Source of the DNA: Kappaphycus alvarezii
Lineage: Eukaryota > Rhodophyta > Florideophyceae > Gigartinales > Solieriaceae
Length of the DNA: 64,000 nt
Assembly (NCBI GenBank): GCA_002205965.3
Contig: NADL03000689.1
Coordinates: 496,001-560,000, forward strand
Reading direction: 5' to 3'
Position numbers and translations under genes: made by a program. Positions 18,180-27,406 of this stretch are shown here, piece after piece. Each line of letters opens with the position of its first letter. The first letter of the stretch is position 1. Below the pieces are notes generated by a model. That model was not told where the DNA came from. It was given only the letters and a program-made list of their open reading frames with translations, and made no database searches.

Positions 18180-18632
18180 CACACGAATTCTTGAGTAAAG
18201 AAGCCTCAGGTCTTCTTTTGAACGAAACCTTGTACGATGAATAGTGTTCAGTGTGCATCAACTCCCAATGTTCATTTCTTGGTGGTCTTTTGCCAGTTCA
18301 CTGGCAACTCATTTCTGATCTAGATTGGTTGGCCGGTGGGCAGAAGAATCGACGTTAACAGGTTGCACTGTTGCTGCGCGAGAGCATTGTCAAAACTTAC
18401 GTCGCCATTTTCGCGCACATATGTAAAGACGAAGATCAAGCCGCTCATAAGATCTGGCCCTTTTGAGTAAGGTTAACCAAAGTTTACTTTCAATCGCCCT
18501 ATGCGACAAGATTTCTAAAGACTGGGTTTAGGTCAGAGGTAAAAGGTTGTTATGATGTTCCGAACAAAGGTGCAGTCGCAGTTACATTGAATGGCCCTCA
18601 TACCAATTTAGCCATGGGATAACGAGTTCTGG
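18180..18632. other. Convergent intergenic spacer, CPI1/GLE1
   Basis: The 3' ends of a plus- and a minus-strand gene face each other across 453 bp. No ORF, repeat or clear terminator signal is seen. ATGGCCCTC and TAATTTGGCCTTGGGATAAC-like segments recur at about 18165 and 18590-18620 (TTAGCCATGGGATAACG), which may be a short duplication. Confidence 0.4.
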
Positions 18633-20354
18633 TCAAAGGAATTCCATATCTCTAATCGGTAATTTGCTTCCCTTTGGAGGTTCGAGAAAGGCGCAACCTG
18701 CTGTCAGAAATTCATCGATTAAGGTATCCATCCTGGAAATGGCGCCCTTGGGTGCTTGACGTATTGCCTTCAACACTACAACCTTTTGTACAATTGCCAT
18801 GAGCTTGACGAATTGTTTTTTGTATTTCTTGGACATAGCATACCCTGCGATTTCCAAAAATGCAAAAGTTATAGCTGGAGTGATTGCTCTCTGACCCCTG
18901 TTGGTGATTCTTGCTAACCAAGTCCATCCAAGATCTAAAGAAAATGGGTTTGACACATTTGACACAGTTTGCTGTAAACCGAGCACTTTGTCTGTATGAA
19001 TCACAGCCGCGAAGAGGCTAACACACCCGCAACATCTTTCCATGTAGCCCTCTGGTGTCTCCCCATCTTTGTACCCTATTCGCAATCTGAAATCCTCTGC
19101 TGCTTCGCCCTTGTCCCGTATTGGATATGCCGGGATGACATAGATGCAGTGCCTATAAAAAGCCCCAAGAAAAGTGTCCCGCATCCGAGAAGGGTCTCGG
19201 AAACCAGCGGCGACCCCAACGATGACAGCACCTACAGCAAACGCAGCTGTACGATTTAGGGCCACGCTGCCATCCGACTCGCTTACCAGCCTCTGGGCAA
19301 TTTCCTTCATAGCATACGCCTCCCCAGAGGAGCCGCCGCCTGATAGAGCATTGCGAAGTACCTTGCAAAGATTCTGAACCTTCACCGACACCTGCTTGAC
19401 ACTGGCCGCTATTTGATTAACCATAAGATTAACCTGCTTTTTCACCTCTAGTCTAGGTTTCTTCATTGACGGATCACGACGAAAGGGTTCCGCTTCGTCG
19501 CACAACCTATTCCACTCCTGTATGATGTGGGAGACATCTGCCGGGGCCTCCTGAATTTCTAGGATCTTATCACCACTAGGTGGATTGCCTCTTGCAATGA
19601 GCGGTCGCTCCAACCCGCTCGGATCACTTCGCGGATTTAACTTTTGCTTTTCGGCGTCAGGCTTGGGCCTTTCTTCATTAGACTTGGCCGTATTGTCAAT
19701 ACTTTTTTGTTTGGTGGCACTAGAGGCCTCGTTGCTGGTGAGAACATTACTGGGGCGGGAAGAAGCATGCACCGGGTCACCACTTATGGGTGCTGTTTCA
19801 AGCTGCAATGGGTTTGACTTGGGGCGGTTCAGGGCCTCAGCCTCTTTCTTTGCTTGGGCAAGTTGTTCAAGTTTCCTCTTTGCTTCAGCGGCACGCAAGT
19901 ACTTGGCTTTTGCCTCGGCTTCTCTTCTCTCCAGAGCTTGCTGGTGCAAAATTCTGGCTTGTTGTTCTCTCTCTCTCTCCTCCTGCAATTTTGCCAACCT
20001 GAGTTGTTTCGCGGCTTCCTCTTCACGTTCACGACGCTCAAGATCCAGGACGTAACGCCTCCTCAATTCGCGGACTTGACGACGTTTGGCAAGAAAGGAA
20101 GGGGTTGCTGCTACTTTTCCAAATGGAGAGGATTTATTTGTTGGCTGAGGTAGGAAACGCTCGATGGAAGCGACGGATCGAGCAGAGACGGCTTTGGAGT
20201 GAGCATTGTTGGTTTGCGAAATGAGAATGGCGGAACGAGCTGAAATTCGAGAACCATGTTCGACCCAGAGTTGGATGATTCGGTCCTTGTTCTGGGAGTG
20301 ACCCGTTGGCTTGCAAATTGTGGTCGACGCGTGGGGGAGGTTGAAAGGACGCAT
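18633..20354 (-). CDS. GLE1: GLE1, mRNA export factor at the nuclear pore
   Basis: GLE1, with inositol hexakisphosphate, activates the DEAD-box ATPase Dbp5/DDX19 at the cytoplasmic face of the pore, driving mRNP release. The 573-aa protein, ATG at 20354, has a disordered N-terminus, a long highly charged coiled coil at about 90-174 (REREEEAAKQLRLAKLQEERE), a low-complexity linker, and the conserved GLE1 C-terminal domain from about 275. Diagnostic parts of that domain are CIYVIPAYP, RIGYKDGETPEGYMERCCGCVSLFAAVI, LDLGWTWLARITN, FAFLEIAGYAMSKKYKKQF and LIDEFL. The order (coiled coil, then all-helical domain) and length fit the family. It is divergent from NUP107 across 585 bp. Confidence 0.9.
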   Translation of the reverse strand: MRPFNLPHASTTICKPTGHSQNKDRIIQLWVEHGSRISARSAILISQTNNAHSKAVSARSVASIERFLPQPTNKSSPFGKVAATPSFLAKRRQVRELRRRYVLDLERREREEEAAKQLRLAKLQEEREREQQARILHQQALERREAEAKAKYLRAAEAKRKLEQLAQAKKEAEALNRPKSNPLQLETAPISGDPVHASSRPSNVLTSNEASSATKQKSIDNTAKSNEERPKPDAEKQKLNPRSDPSGLERPLIARGNPPSGDKILEIQEAPADVSHIIQEWNRLCDEAEPFRRDPSMKKPRLEVKKQVNLMVNQIAASVKQVSVKVQNLCKVLRNALSGGGSSGEAYAMKEIAQRLVSESDGSVALNRTAAFAVGAVIVGVAAGFRDPSRMRDTFLGAFYRHCIYVIPAYPIRDKGEAAEDFRLRIGYKDGETPEGYMERCCGCVSLFAAVIHTDKVLGLQQTVSNVSNPFSLDLGWTWLARITNRGQRAITPAITFAFLEIAGYAMSKKYKKQFVKLMAIVQKVVVLKAIRQAPKGAISRMDTLIDEFLTAGCAFLEPPKGSKLPIRDMEFL

Positions 20355-20939
20355 TGCTGCGAGAGGGTGACCGCGGGGCGCCAGTGGAAAGTAGATAGAT
20401 ATGGCTTCCGACTAAAACGTGGGTCACTCACTCACGTATGGCTGGTGTGTGATCGGTACTGGACTCTGATTCTCAAGTATGGACAAGATTGATAGTGGTT
20501 CGACTGAGAGCGAAAAACAAGATCTCGAGATGATGCTTCGAAAAGGATGGAGCTGCTGCGTTGTTTGTTTTGTAGCCTCCATCTACGTAGACCACGGACC
20601 TTTCAATCGAACACCCATTGTCGCCCGGAAAGGATTGCAAGTTGCATCACCCCTCGCTCGGACACAGTTAAACACAGCCCATACAAGCGAAAAGACATGT
20701 TGGCAACAACACCGAATCGAGATGGAAAAATAAATGCTTCAGTAAAATTGCCTTGTACAGTACTGTACGGGACATATTTTATAACAGAAAATGTTTTTTT
20801 GAAATTTTTGATCCCGCCTCGCCCCTCCGCCATCCAGCCGCCCCTCCAAATCCAAGGTTACCAATTCTACGATTTCCTGTCAACTCCGTTCACAGGCGAA
20901 CGTCACACTTCTCCATCTAGCAAAGAGAGTCAGCCACCT
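20355..20939. promoter_or_regulatory. Bidirectional promoter region of GLE1 and NUP107
   Basis: This spacer separates two divergently transcribed nuclear-pore genes. A 14-bp perfect palindrome, GTACAGTACTGTAC, sits at 20755-20768, about 172 bp before the NUP107 ATG and about 400 bp before the GLE1 ATG. An AT-rich stretch with a T7 run follows (20775-20810). The NUP107 reading frame happens to be open back to 20547, but that part contains the palindrome and promoter-like sequence, so I treat it as non-coding. Confidence 0.5.
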
Positions 20940-23672
20940 ATGGCATCTATTGCCACGCCAGTGAGCGACGTACGTCGACTCCGCTTTAGCACCGCCAACG
21001 ATGTAAGCACCCCTCGCTTCCACGGGCCTCTCCCGTCCCCATACACACCATTTTCCGGTCGTCGCTCCGGTTCGCTTCCTTCCGGCACTCCGCAGCTTCC
21101 CGTAACTTCCAATGACTCCACCGTATCCATGGAACCTCTGCCCCCCGACTCTGCAGAAATCTACATTCACGGTGGACTCGACGAGACCCTCCGCTCCGCC
21201 ATGCTGGATGTCGTCTCTGCAATTCGTTCACGTTACCCCGAGCCTGATGTCCAGGCCGCTATGGGCTTTGTATCTGAAATGCTTCTCTCCCTTCAAGCCC
21301 AGCTAGAGGCATCTCAGGAGCTGTTGGAAACCCCCACCGTGCATCCTCACATCAGGCGACGCGTTCACCTGTTGCAGCAACATTTGCGTTTGGAACACCA
21401 GTCATGGTTGCTTGTTGACGCCGCATGGAGACCCGCAGAGATCCGGGCCAAAGACTTGTACACTCGCCGCTTAGCTCCGGACTTGCTTGATGATCGCTCC
21501 GTTTTGCGCATGGACGGTTACCTCAGATGTCAACGTATCGTCGAGTGGTTGGAACATATGGCCGATGACGCTTTGCGCCGTTCCGGTGGCGTGCAACTCA
21601 AGCCGCTTGACGATCCCGCCTATCGCTGGGAGTACACGGCGGAGAGCCAAGGCTACGAGCCTGTCTCTATGGATTTCCCGCAAACAACCATGCGATCACT
21701 GGATGAGATCGAGCAGAAGGCCGAGGCTCGACTCTCACGCGAGATCTTCCGTCTCGTACGCGCTGGCAGGCTGGAGGAGGCCGAAGATATTTGTCGACGG
21801 GTTGGACAACCGTGGCGTGCTGCTGCGTTGGGAGGTGGTAAGCGTAGTTGTGCCCTTTCTGCCAACGGCGTCAAGGGGCATGCCAGGAAGACTTGGCGCA
21901 TGGCGGCGGCGGCTGTGGCGAGATCGTCGCAGCAGGGTATTACTCCGCATGAGCGTGCTGTTTACGGCATTTTGGCTGGCGTGCTAGAGCCCGTCCTTGC
22001 AGTGTCCAAGTCGTATGAGGATCAGGCATGGGCGCGACTTAATATCCTCTTGGATGCCACGGCGGAGCGTTTGAATGGAGCAAGTCCGGAGTCTGTTAAG
22101 ATTGCGGATGGCGAAATCTTGCAAGCATTTTTTGAATGCGATCATGCAGAGGAGGGGACAGAGGCGATGTCTGGGGATTTGCTGAAAGGAATACGGAGCG
22201 TCAGGGCTTATCTGGGAATAGGCCACGGGATTAGTGCAGAAGACATATCTGAGCTGCTGAAACTAGTCGCACGCTTGGCGCAGATGGGAGCAGAGCAGAA
22301 AAATGAATGGGTTTGTCGATACGCAGCTCATGTTTGTCTGTTTCTCAAGATAGCGGGGCTGTTGGGGGAGGTGACTGAGCGGCAAGCTGACTTGGACAAC
22401 TTTGACACTGCTATTGAGTCCTACGTGGGGCTAGTCATTCGCAAGGATTTGGAAGAAGAGGATGAGGCAAACAGGCAGGGCACTATCCTGCAGGCGCGAG
22501 ATCTTGTTTGCAACGTTTCCGCAAGATATCTTAGTGAACTCTCCTCGGAGGACAAGATTATTAAGACCTATTCGGAGCTTCTTTCAGCATCGTTGAAAGC
22601 AGATTTGTATCACGAGCGTATGGAGGCGAAACGGGTCGGTGTCGCACCCCGTGACATAGATACTCGGAGGACTTTGTGTCTCCAAAAAGCCGGCCAGTGC
22701 TTTTCTCGAGATGCCGTCAATCGACTTGTTATTGCTGCCACCGACTTGGTGTGGGAATCTGCACTCCCAGCACAAGGATCAAGTGAAATGCAGGCGCTCG
22801 CAGTTCGGTCTGAGGTCCCAATGGTTGAATCAATCTCCGAAGCAGACCAAATGGCGTTTCGCGCGATCGAATTTCTCATCTTTCCGGCATTTGCAAACTA
22901 TGGAGAAGCGTTGATAAGAGTGACTACTGCGGCACGACGTTTCTTTTTGCGTGGCAAGCAAGCAGCTGCCCGTCAGTTGATCGCGTGGTTTCCCTCAGAT
23001 ATTGTTTCCCAGATGCCTGTTGGGTCAAACAGCATGGCAGTCCATGAACTGGATTCGTGGCGTATGTACATGGATGCTGTGTCTAAGCATAATGAGTGGA
23101 AACTCTTTCATACATCGAGACGTCCGAAACCAATTCCAGAGAAAGTACGCACCGACGCTGCCGCCAATCCTGGCAACGTGAGCTATGAAGTGCAGGCAAG
23201 TGCCGGTATTCAGGTCGAGAGATTTAAGAAGGAGAACGAGGAGTTTCTTCGGTCTTCAGAGCAATACCGGGACGAAGCCATACAGAGCTTGCAAAGTGCA
23301 CTGCACTTCGAGGGCGGTTGGATGTCAATGTCTTCCATCAGAGACAATACAGATGCACTCATGTTGGATAACGCGGACCTGACAAGGCAAGACGAAATTA
23401 ATGCCGTCCGCAGAATTGTGGTACCACAGCTCGCCATACTTCTCCATCACGTGCTGCATGGAAGTGGGATGTATTCAGAGGCAATCGGTCTCGCCCAAAC
23501 AATCGCGGATGACAAGTTTAAGCTTTACGAGAATTTCGGGCCGTCAGAGCTAAGTGCATTTCTCTCGCGCATCGCAGACAGTACTGTACTATTCGCGGAC
23601 TCGAGTATTCGCTCTGGCAACAGCAAGAAGCCCTATGAGAGCACGCTATTCGAGGAGATTGCCGAACAGTAG
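20940..23672 (+). CDS. NUP107: NUP107/Nup84, Y-complex nucleoporin
   Basis: This is a structural subunit of the Nup107-160 (Y) complex, the coat of the nuclear pore. I chose ATG 20940 (MASIATPVSD), giving 910 aa, close to human NUP107 (about 925). Residues 1-70 are Ser/Pro/Thr-rich and disordered (SPYTPFSGRRSGSLPSG), as in other NUP107s. The rest is an alpha-helical solenoid. The most diagnostic block is at about 265-297, RLSREIFRLVRAGRLEEAEDICRR split around the R-A-G-x-x-E-E-A core and followed by GQPWRAAAL. Then come TWRMAAAAVA, HERAVYGILAG and DQAWARLNILLD, in family order. The frame is open upstream to 20547, so a longer product cannot be ruled out. The 3' end faces HAT1 at 137 bp. Confidence 0.85.
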   Translation: MASIATPVSDVRRLRFSTANDVSTPRFHGPLPSPYTPFSGRRSGSLPSGTPQLPVTSNDSTVSMEPLPPDSAEIYIHGGLDETLRSAMLDVVSAIRSRYPEPDVQAAMGFVSEMLLSLQAQLEASQELLETPTVHPHIRRRVHLLQQHLRLEHQSWLLVDAAWRPAEIRAKDLYTRRLAPDLLDDRSVLRMDGYLRCQRIVEWLEHMADDALRRSGGVQLKPLDDPAYRWEYTAESQGYEPVSMDFPQTTMRSLDEIEQKAEARLSREIFRLVRAGRLEEAEDICRRVGQPWRAAALGGGKRSCALSANGVKGHARKTWRMAAAAVARSSQQGITPHERAVYGILAGVLEPVLAVSKSYEDQAWARLNILLDATAERLNGASPESVKIADGEILQAFFECDHAEEGTEAMSGDLLKGIRSVRAYLGIGHGISAEDISELLKLVARLAQMGAEQKNEWVCRYAAHVCLFLKIAGLLGEVTERQADLDNFDTAIESYVGLVIRKDLEEEDEANRQGTILQARDLVCNVSARYLSELSSEDKIIKTYSELLSASLKADLYHERMEAKRVGVAPRDIDTRRTLCLQKAGQCFSRDAVNRLVIAATDLVWESALPAQGSSEMQALAVRSEVPMVESISEADQMAFRAIEFLIFPAFANYGEALIRVTTAARRFFLRGKQAAARQLIAWFPSDIVSQMPVGSNSMAVHELDSWRMYMDAVSKHNEWKLFHTSRRPKPIPEKVRTDAAANPGNVSYEVQASAGIQVERFKKENEEFLRSSEQYRDEAIQSLQSALHFEGGWMSMSSIRDNTDALMLDNADLTRQDEINAVRRIVVPQLAILLHHVLHGSGMYSEAIGLAQTIADDKFKLYENFGPSELSAFLSRIADSTVLFADSSIRSGNSKKPYESTLFEEIAEQ

Positions 23673-23809
23673 CGTGTGTGCGGGACGCTAACTATGACAA
23701 TTATTCAAATCAGCGGTGGCGATGGCGTCAGTTTGATCAATTTGTACAAGGAGCCGGATGGGATGTTTTGATTGTAAGGAGGCGGCTGACTAAAGTAATG
23801 ACTCTGGGC

Positions 23810-25252
23810 TCACTTTTTGTGTTGTAAGCGAGTAATTGCTTGAATATATTCCTTCTCGTAATCTTCATAAAGTTCTTGGAGCTTATTTTTCCTCTCCTCT
23901 TTGTCAAAGTTGTGAAGGATTTCGTAGTCATCTTTGAAAAGGCGACGCTTCACCCATAATCGGTATTTTTTGTACTCATCCTCATTATCTCTGTCCACAT
24001 ACCGCAGCTGATGCACCTCCAGACAGCGTTTTGCCTGCCCCGCTGTTAGCATGAGTTCCTTTCGCAGCCTTTCAATGATCGCCTCCTCTTCCTCCAAAAC
24101 CAGCGGGGCCTCGTTGAGAATTGCAACTGCGTAGGCCCTTTTCAAGTCGACAACATCTCGCAGTAAGCGAAAGCCGATGCTGGGATCCTCCACTGTGACT
24201 TCAATGGCATTTTCGGTTTTGGCGTATGCGTAAATACTCCGGAGTAAACTGCCTCCATGACCCTTCCCCTGCTCCAACGGAGAAATGACAACCTGACTCA
24301 CCCGAATGCGATGCGAGAATTGCATCCCAGTGCCTTTTGTCTTTGCCAATGCCGAGAACAAATAGACGGTGGCATACCCGACAAAGGCACTCGGGTTCCC
24401 GTCAACCTCCTCCATGACAACAAAGACCCTCCACCTAGGATCATCATCATCGATAAAGCTGGCTCCATCAATATGAACAAACATCAAAAACGACATTCGA
24501 CGATGAAACTCATGAAATGCGTTGTCCTTCTCCAGAGTGCCATTGGGCGTGGAACGGAAAAACGGCTGCACGTAAGTGGCATACGCTTTACCCTGACTCT
24601 GATACGTGCCTTGACGAGTATCAAGAATGGGTGCCACGGCAGCGTCCATGTGCTGTTCAAACTCTGCGCGGGTCTGAACCAAACCAGCCTTAATAAACGG
24701 CGCGAGCATTCCAGGAACATCGGTAACCTCAACAGCATCCTTGTCAGAAGTGTCTGCAAGTTGGCCATGGGAATCAATCCAATAGGTGAGGGTGGGTAGA
24801 TGAACGTAGACGGCGACAGTCAAAGAGCGCCAACCATGGATGAGACCTTTAGGGAAAACCTGGTGCAGGTAGGTGGGATGGGTGGTGAGGTGGTCGGGAT
24901 GAGGACTGGCGGCTGCTTGGGGATGGAGATCGGAAGAATCGCGAAGGAAGCGCAGTTGCACGACTTTGGTGGCTTGGAGCGTGAGCTTGTCTGGCTTGTC
25001 CGGTTCTGAAGGCGGGGGTGGTGGGGAGCCACTGAACCGGACGCGTTTACGGTCGGGCTCCGAAGTCGGGGATACGGTGCCCATTGATGGGGTTGTATTG
25101 CTATGGGGCAAGGAGGGGCCGGAGAATGTGCTTGAGTTTGTCGGGGAACGGGAAGGGAGGGGAGTGGAGAGCGGCGGGGGGAAGAGGTCGCGGGGCGGGG
25201 GGGATGTACACTGTGCCGTAGAGAATGTGGCAAGGCGAATATAATTTGACAT
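23810..25252 (-). CDS. HAT1: Histone acetyltransferase type B catalytic subunit
   Basis: HAT1 acetylates newly made histone H4 at K5 and K12, working with an RbAp46/48-type partner. The 480-aa protein starts at ATG 25252. It has an unusual Ser/Pro-rich N-terminal extension of about 90 residues; Met57 is an alternative start that would bring the length to 424, close to human (419). The family features are FPKGLIHGW (133-141), FHEFHRRMSFLMFVHIDGASFID (about 247-268), the GNAT acetyl-CoA motif QVVISPLEQGKGHGGSLL (320-337) with Q/RxxGxG/A, and EVTVEDPS (351-358), which holds the catalytic Glu region. The C-terminal helical domain (KRCLEVHQLRYVD) is present. Confidence 0.9.
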   Translation of the reverse strand: MSNYIRLATFSTAQCTSPPPRDLFPPPLSTPLPSRSPTNSSTFSGPSLPHSNTTPSMGTVSPTSEPDRKRVRFSGSPPPPPSEPDKPDKLTLQATKVVQLRFLRDSSDLHPQAAASPHPDHLTTHPTYLHQVFPKGLIHGWRSLTVAVYVHLPTLTYWIDSHGQLADTSDKDAVEVTDVPGMLAPFIKAGLVQTRAEFEQHMDAAVAPILDTRQGTYQSQGKAYATYVQPFFRSTPNGTLEKDNAFHEFHRRMSFLMFVHIDGASFIDDDDPRWRVFVVMEEVDGNPSAFVGYATVYLFSALAKTKGTGMQFSHRIRVSQVVISPLEQGKGHGGSLLRSIYAYAKTENAIEVTVEDPSIGFRLLRDVVDLKRAYAVAILNEAPLVLEEEEAIIERLRKELMLTAGQAKRCLEVHQLRYVDRDNEDEYKKYRLWVKRRLFKDDYEILHNFDKEERKNKLQELYEDYEKEYIQAITRLQHKK

Positions 25253-25420
25253 CTCGAAATTTGGCGGGAAGATCTTTCCGCAACTCTAGTGTACTGTCCA
25301 ATGGTCCGATCTACGCAAACAGACCAATAGCTTGCAACCCGTTCGCCCTAATTATTCCTCCTTGACATCTTCATCGCCAACGATCCTCGACCCGTCACCC
25401 TTTCACACCCGCCTTTACCC
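25253..25420. promoter_or_regulatory. Short divergent promoter between HAT1 and the 661-aa gene
   Basis: Only 168 bp separate the two start codons. One TACTGT motif (GTGTACTGTCC, about 25290-25299) is central. Regulatory sequence for both genes is probably compressed here. Confidence 0.45.
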
Positions 25421-27406
25421 ATGGTGCGCAAACGCAAAAGGCCTTCAACGACATCCAAGTCCACCGCCGCCACCGCCTCCACCTCCACGCCCACCGTTAC
25501 AAAGCTCAAGAAACCGCGCCAACATCCATTTACTCCGCCACCACCCGCGAAACCCCCGTCCCCCACCACAAACCAACAATCCCTCGACTCCACCCTCACC
25601 ACACTCTCCACGCGCATCGACTCCGCCCTTCACCGCGCCACCACGTCTCGCTTTGCCGACCCCCCACCGCACGACCTAATCCCGCTTATCCAATCCCTCC
25701 TCCCCGACGTCCCCATCCCAAACCTGCTCTCCCACCTCCCCAAACTCCCACACCTCCTTCTCATCGCCGCCCGCAAAGGCACCACACCCCCCACACCCCC
25801 CCACACCCCCACCTCAATTCTCCACTCCCTCATCCACACCCTCACCACCATGGCATCCGGCGCACTCACCCCACTCCCCGACACCCACCCCCCCCGTCCA
25901 CTCCGTTCCGCCTTCCGCGCCTCGAACCCCACATCCCACCAACTCCAACTCGCAAACAAAGCCGGCAACTGGGCTCTCCATCTCCTCACCTCGTGTCTCC
26001 GCGGCGATCCAGACCCCTCACATCATTCCCATCAACGAGCCCTACCCCGCTCCCTCCGACACACCGACACCACCGCCGTGTTTGTCACCCCACGGGATTC
26101 CCTCGATAAGGCCATCACAACCCACTGTGTCGCCCTACTCACCCAAACCCTGCACCATCTTCCCCACTCCACCCGCCACCCCCTCCCCGACCTCATCCGC
26201 GTCTTGCACGCCCTTTGCCACGACCTCGCCCCGGTAGTAGCCGCTCCGGCCTCCTTGCCCATCCTTGAGGCCCTCCTCCTCGCCCTCGGCACCCTCCCTA
26301 TGCCCATTACCCAAACAGCCGTAAATGACGCCCTTCGCACGCAGCCGCTGATTCCGCAATCATTTCTGGATTCCATAATGAACGTTCAAAACGGTCAGAG
26401 CGTGTTTGCGAATCTCTCTGCAAACACCAGGCACGTTTTGTTGCGGGCGAGCCCACGGGCGTGGGAAACGCAGTTAAAAAGAGTAGAGGAGCGGTTTCAG
26501 GGGAAGGAAGGCGTGGCAGGGGAGGAGGAGGAGCTGCTGGTTTCGGAGTTGGCGCATGTGGCAGCGGTGGATGTTTTGAGACATTGGGAGTTTATGGACA
26601 GGGTGAGGACGGAGATAGCGTCGGAGACAGAGCCATTTTCAATAGAGCTGTGGAAGGGGCGGCGCTTCTGCCGCGCGGTTCTCAAGGAGACAGCACGGGT
26701 AGTGGGGCGGGCAAGAGCGGACGAGGGCAGGAGTAGCCCGGTGGCCGCGTGTGTGGCGGTGTTTCGACGGTTCCCCCGACGATTTCAACATGTGGTGCAG
26801 GGGGTAGAGGCGTTGGCCGAGTCTGCAGGGCGGAATTTTATGAGCGGGGTTAAGGGGCTGGAAGTGGTGGTTGATGGATTCGGGTTGAATGAATCGGCGG
26901 ATGTTTGCGCGGATGCGCACGCGACGTTGCTTTGTATGGAGGGGTTGCTGGAAAGCCTGTGCTGGTGTAGCGGGTATGCGATGGCGGGGGGGGGTGAAGG
27001 GGTGCGGGTGGAGAGTGGGAGGATATGTGAGATGATCGGGCTGCTGAGTGCGGTTTTGGGGGTGATTAGGATGCCGGGGGGAAAGTCGGCAGAGTCAGAG
27101 GAGATTGTTCGTAGACGCGCGGGGGTTATAGCGGGGATTTTGAGGAGGTTGGTGAGGGGCGGGATGTTTCCGGAAAGAAGAGATGGAGAATGGAGGGTTA
27201 ATGGACTGCTAGGTATGGGGATTTGTGGAGTGGTTAGTGGGCGGGGTATTGGAAAGGTGGACGGGTTTTATTCGGGGTTGGAGGAGGAGGAAAAGTATGA
27301 GTTGAGGAGAGGGGTGGAAATGATAAGGGTTTTAGGAGGGGAAGGGTTGGTGGACGAGAGGGAGCTGTTTCGAAGGGTCGGCGGTAAAGGATTGGTACGG
27401 AGTTGA
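25421..27406 (+). CDS. Unrecognised 661-aa helical protein
   Basis: The intact ORF starts at ATG 25421 with a basic cluster (VRKRKR) that could be a nuclear localisation signal. Residues 15-60 are Thr/Pro-rich. From about 65 to the end it looks all-helical with repeated leucine-rich amphipathic segments (LIPLIQSLLPDVPIPNLLSHL, about 87-107; LPILEALLLALGTLPMP, about 284-300; VEALAESAGRNFM), suggesting an ARM/HEAT-like solenoid. I cannot assign a family; a nucleolar or transcription-related scaffold is only a guess. The coding strand is strikingly C-rich up to about 26,370 and strikingly G-rich afterwards, although the frame is unbroken. The C-terminal half is rich in Gly, Glu, Arg and Val because of this. 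Confidence 0.75.
   Translation: MVRKRKRPSTTSKSTAATASTSTPTVTKLKKPRQHPFTPPPPAKPPSPTTNQQSLDSTLTTLSTRIDSALHRATTSRFADPPPHDLIPLIQSLLPDVPIPNLLSHLPKLPHLLLIAARKGTTPPTPPHTPTSILHSLIHTLTTMASGALTPLPDTHPPRPLRSAFRASNPTSHQLQLANKAGNWALHLLTSCLRGDPDPSHHSHQRALPRSLRHTDTTAVFVTPRDSLDKAITTHCVALLTQTLHHLPHSTRHPLPDLIRVLHALCHDLAPVVAAPASLPILEALLLALGTLPMPITQTAVNDALRTQPLIPQSFLDSIMNVQNGQSVFANLSANTRHVLLRASPRAWETQLKRVEERFQGKEGVAGEEEELLVSELAHVAAVDVLRHWEFMDRVRTEIASETEPFSIELWKGRRFCRAVLKETARVVGRARADEGRSSPVAACVAVFRRFPRRFQHVVQGVEALAESAGRNFMSGVKGLEVVVDGFGLNESADVCADAHATLLCMEGLLESLCWCSGYAMAGGGEGVRVESGRICEMIGLLSAVLGVIRMPGGKSAESEEIVRRRAGVIAGILRRLVRGGMFPERRDGEWRVNGLLGMGICGVVSGRGIGKVDGFYSGLEEEEKYELRRGVEMIRVLGGEGLVDERELFRRVGGKGLVRS

Noticed and set aside
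20547..20939. A 131-residue N-terminal extension of NUP107
   Set aside because: The open frame upstream of ATG 20940 contains the GTACAGTACTGTAC palindrome and AT-rich promoter-like DNA, and the product without it already has the usual NUP107 length and N-terminal character.
20940..23672. Initial reading as NUP93/Nic96
   Set aside because: The RAGRLEEA...GQPWRAAAL block and the following WRMAAAA/HERAVYG segments are the NUP107/Nup84 pattern, not NUP93.
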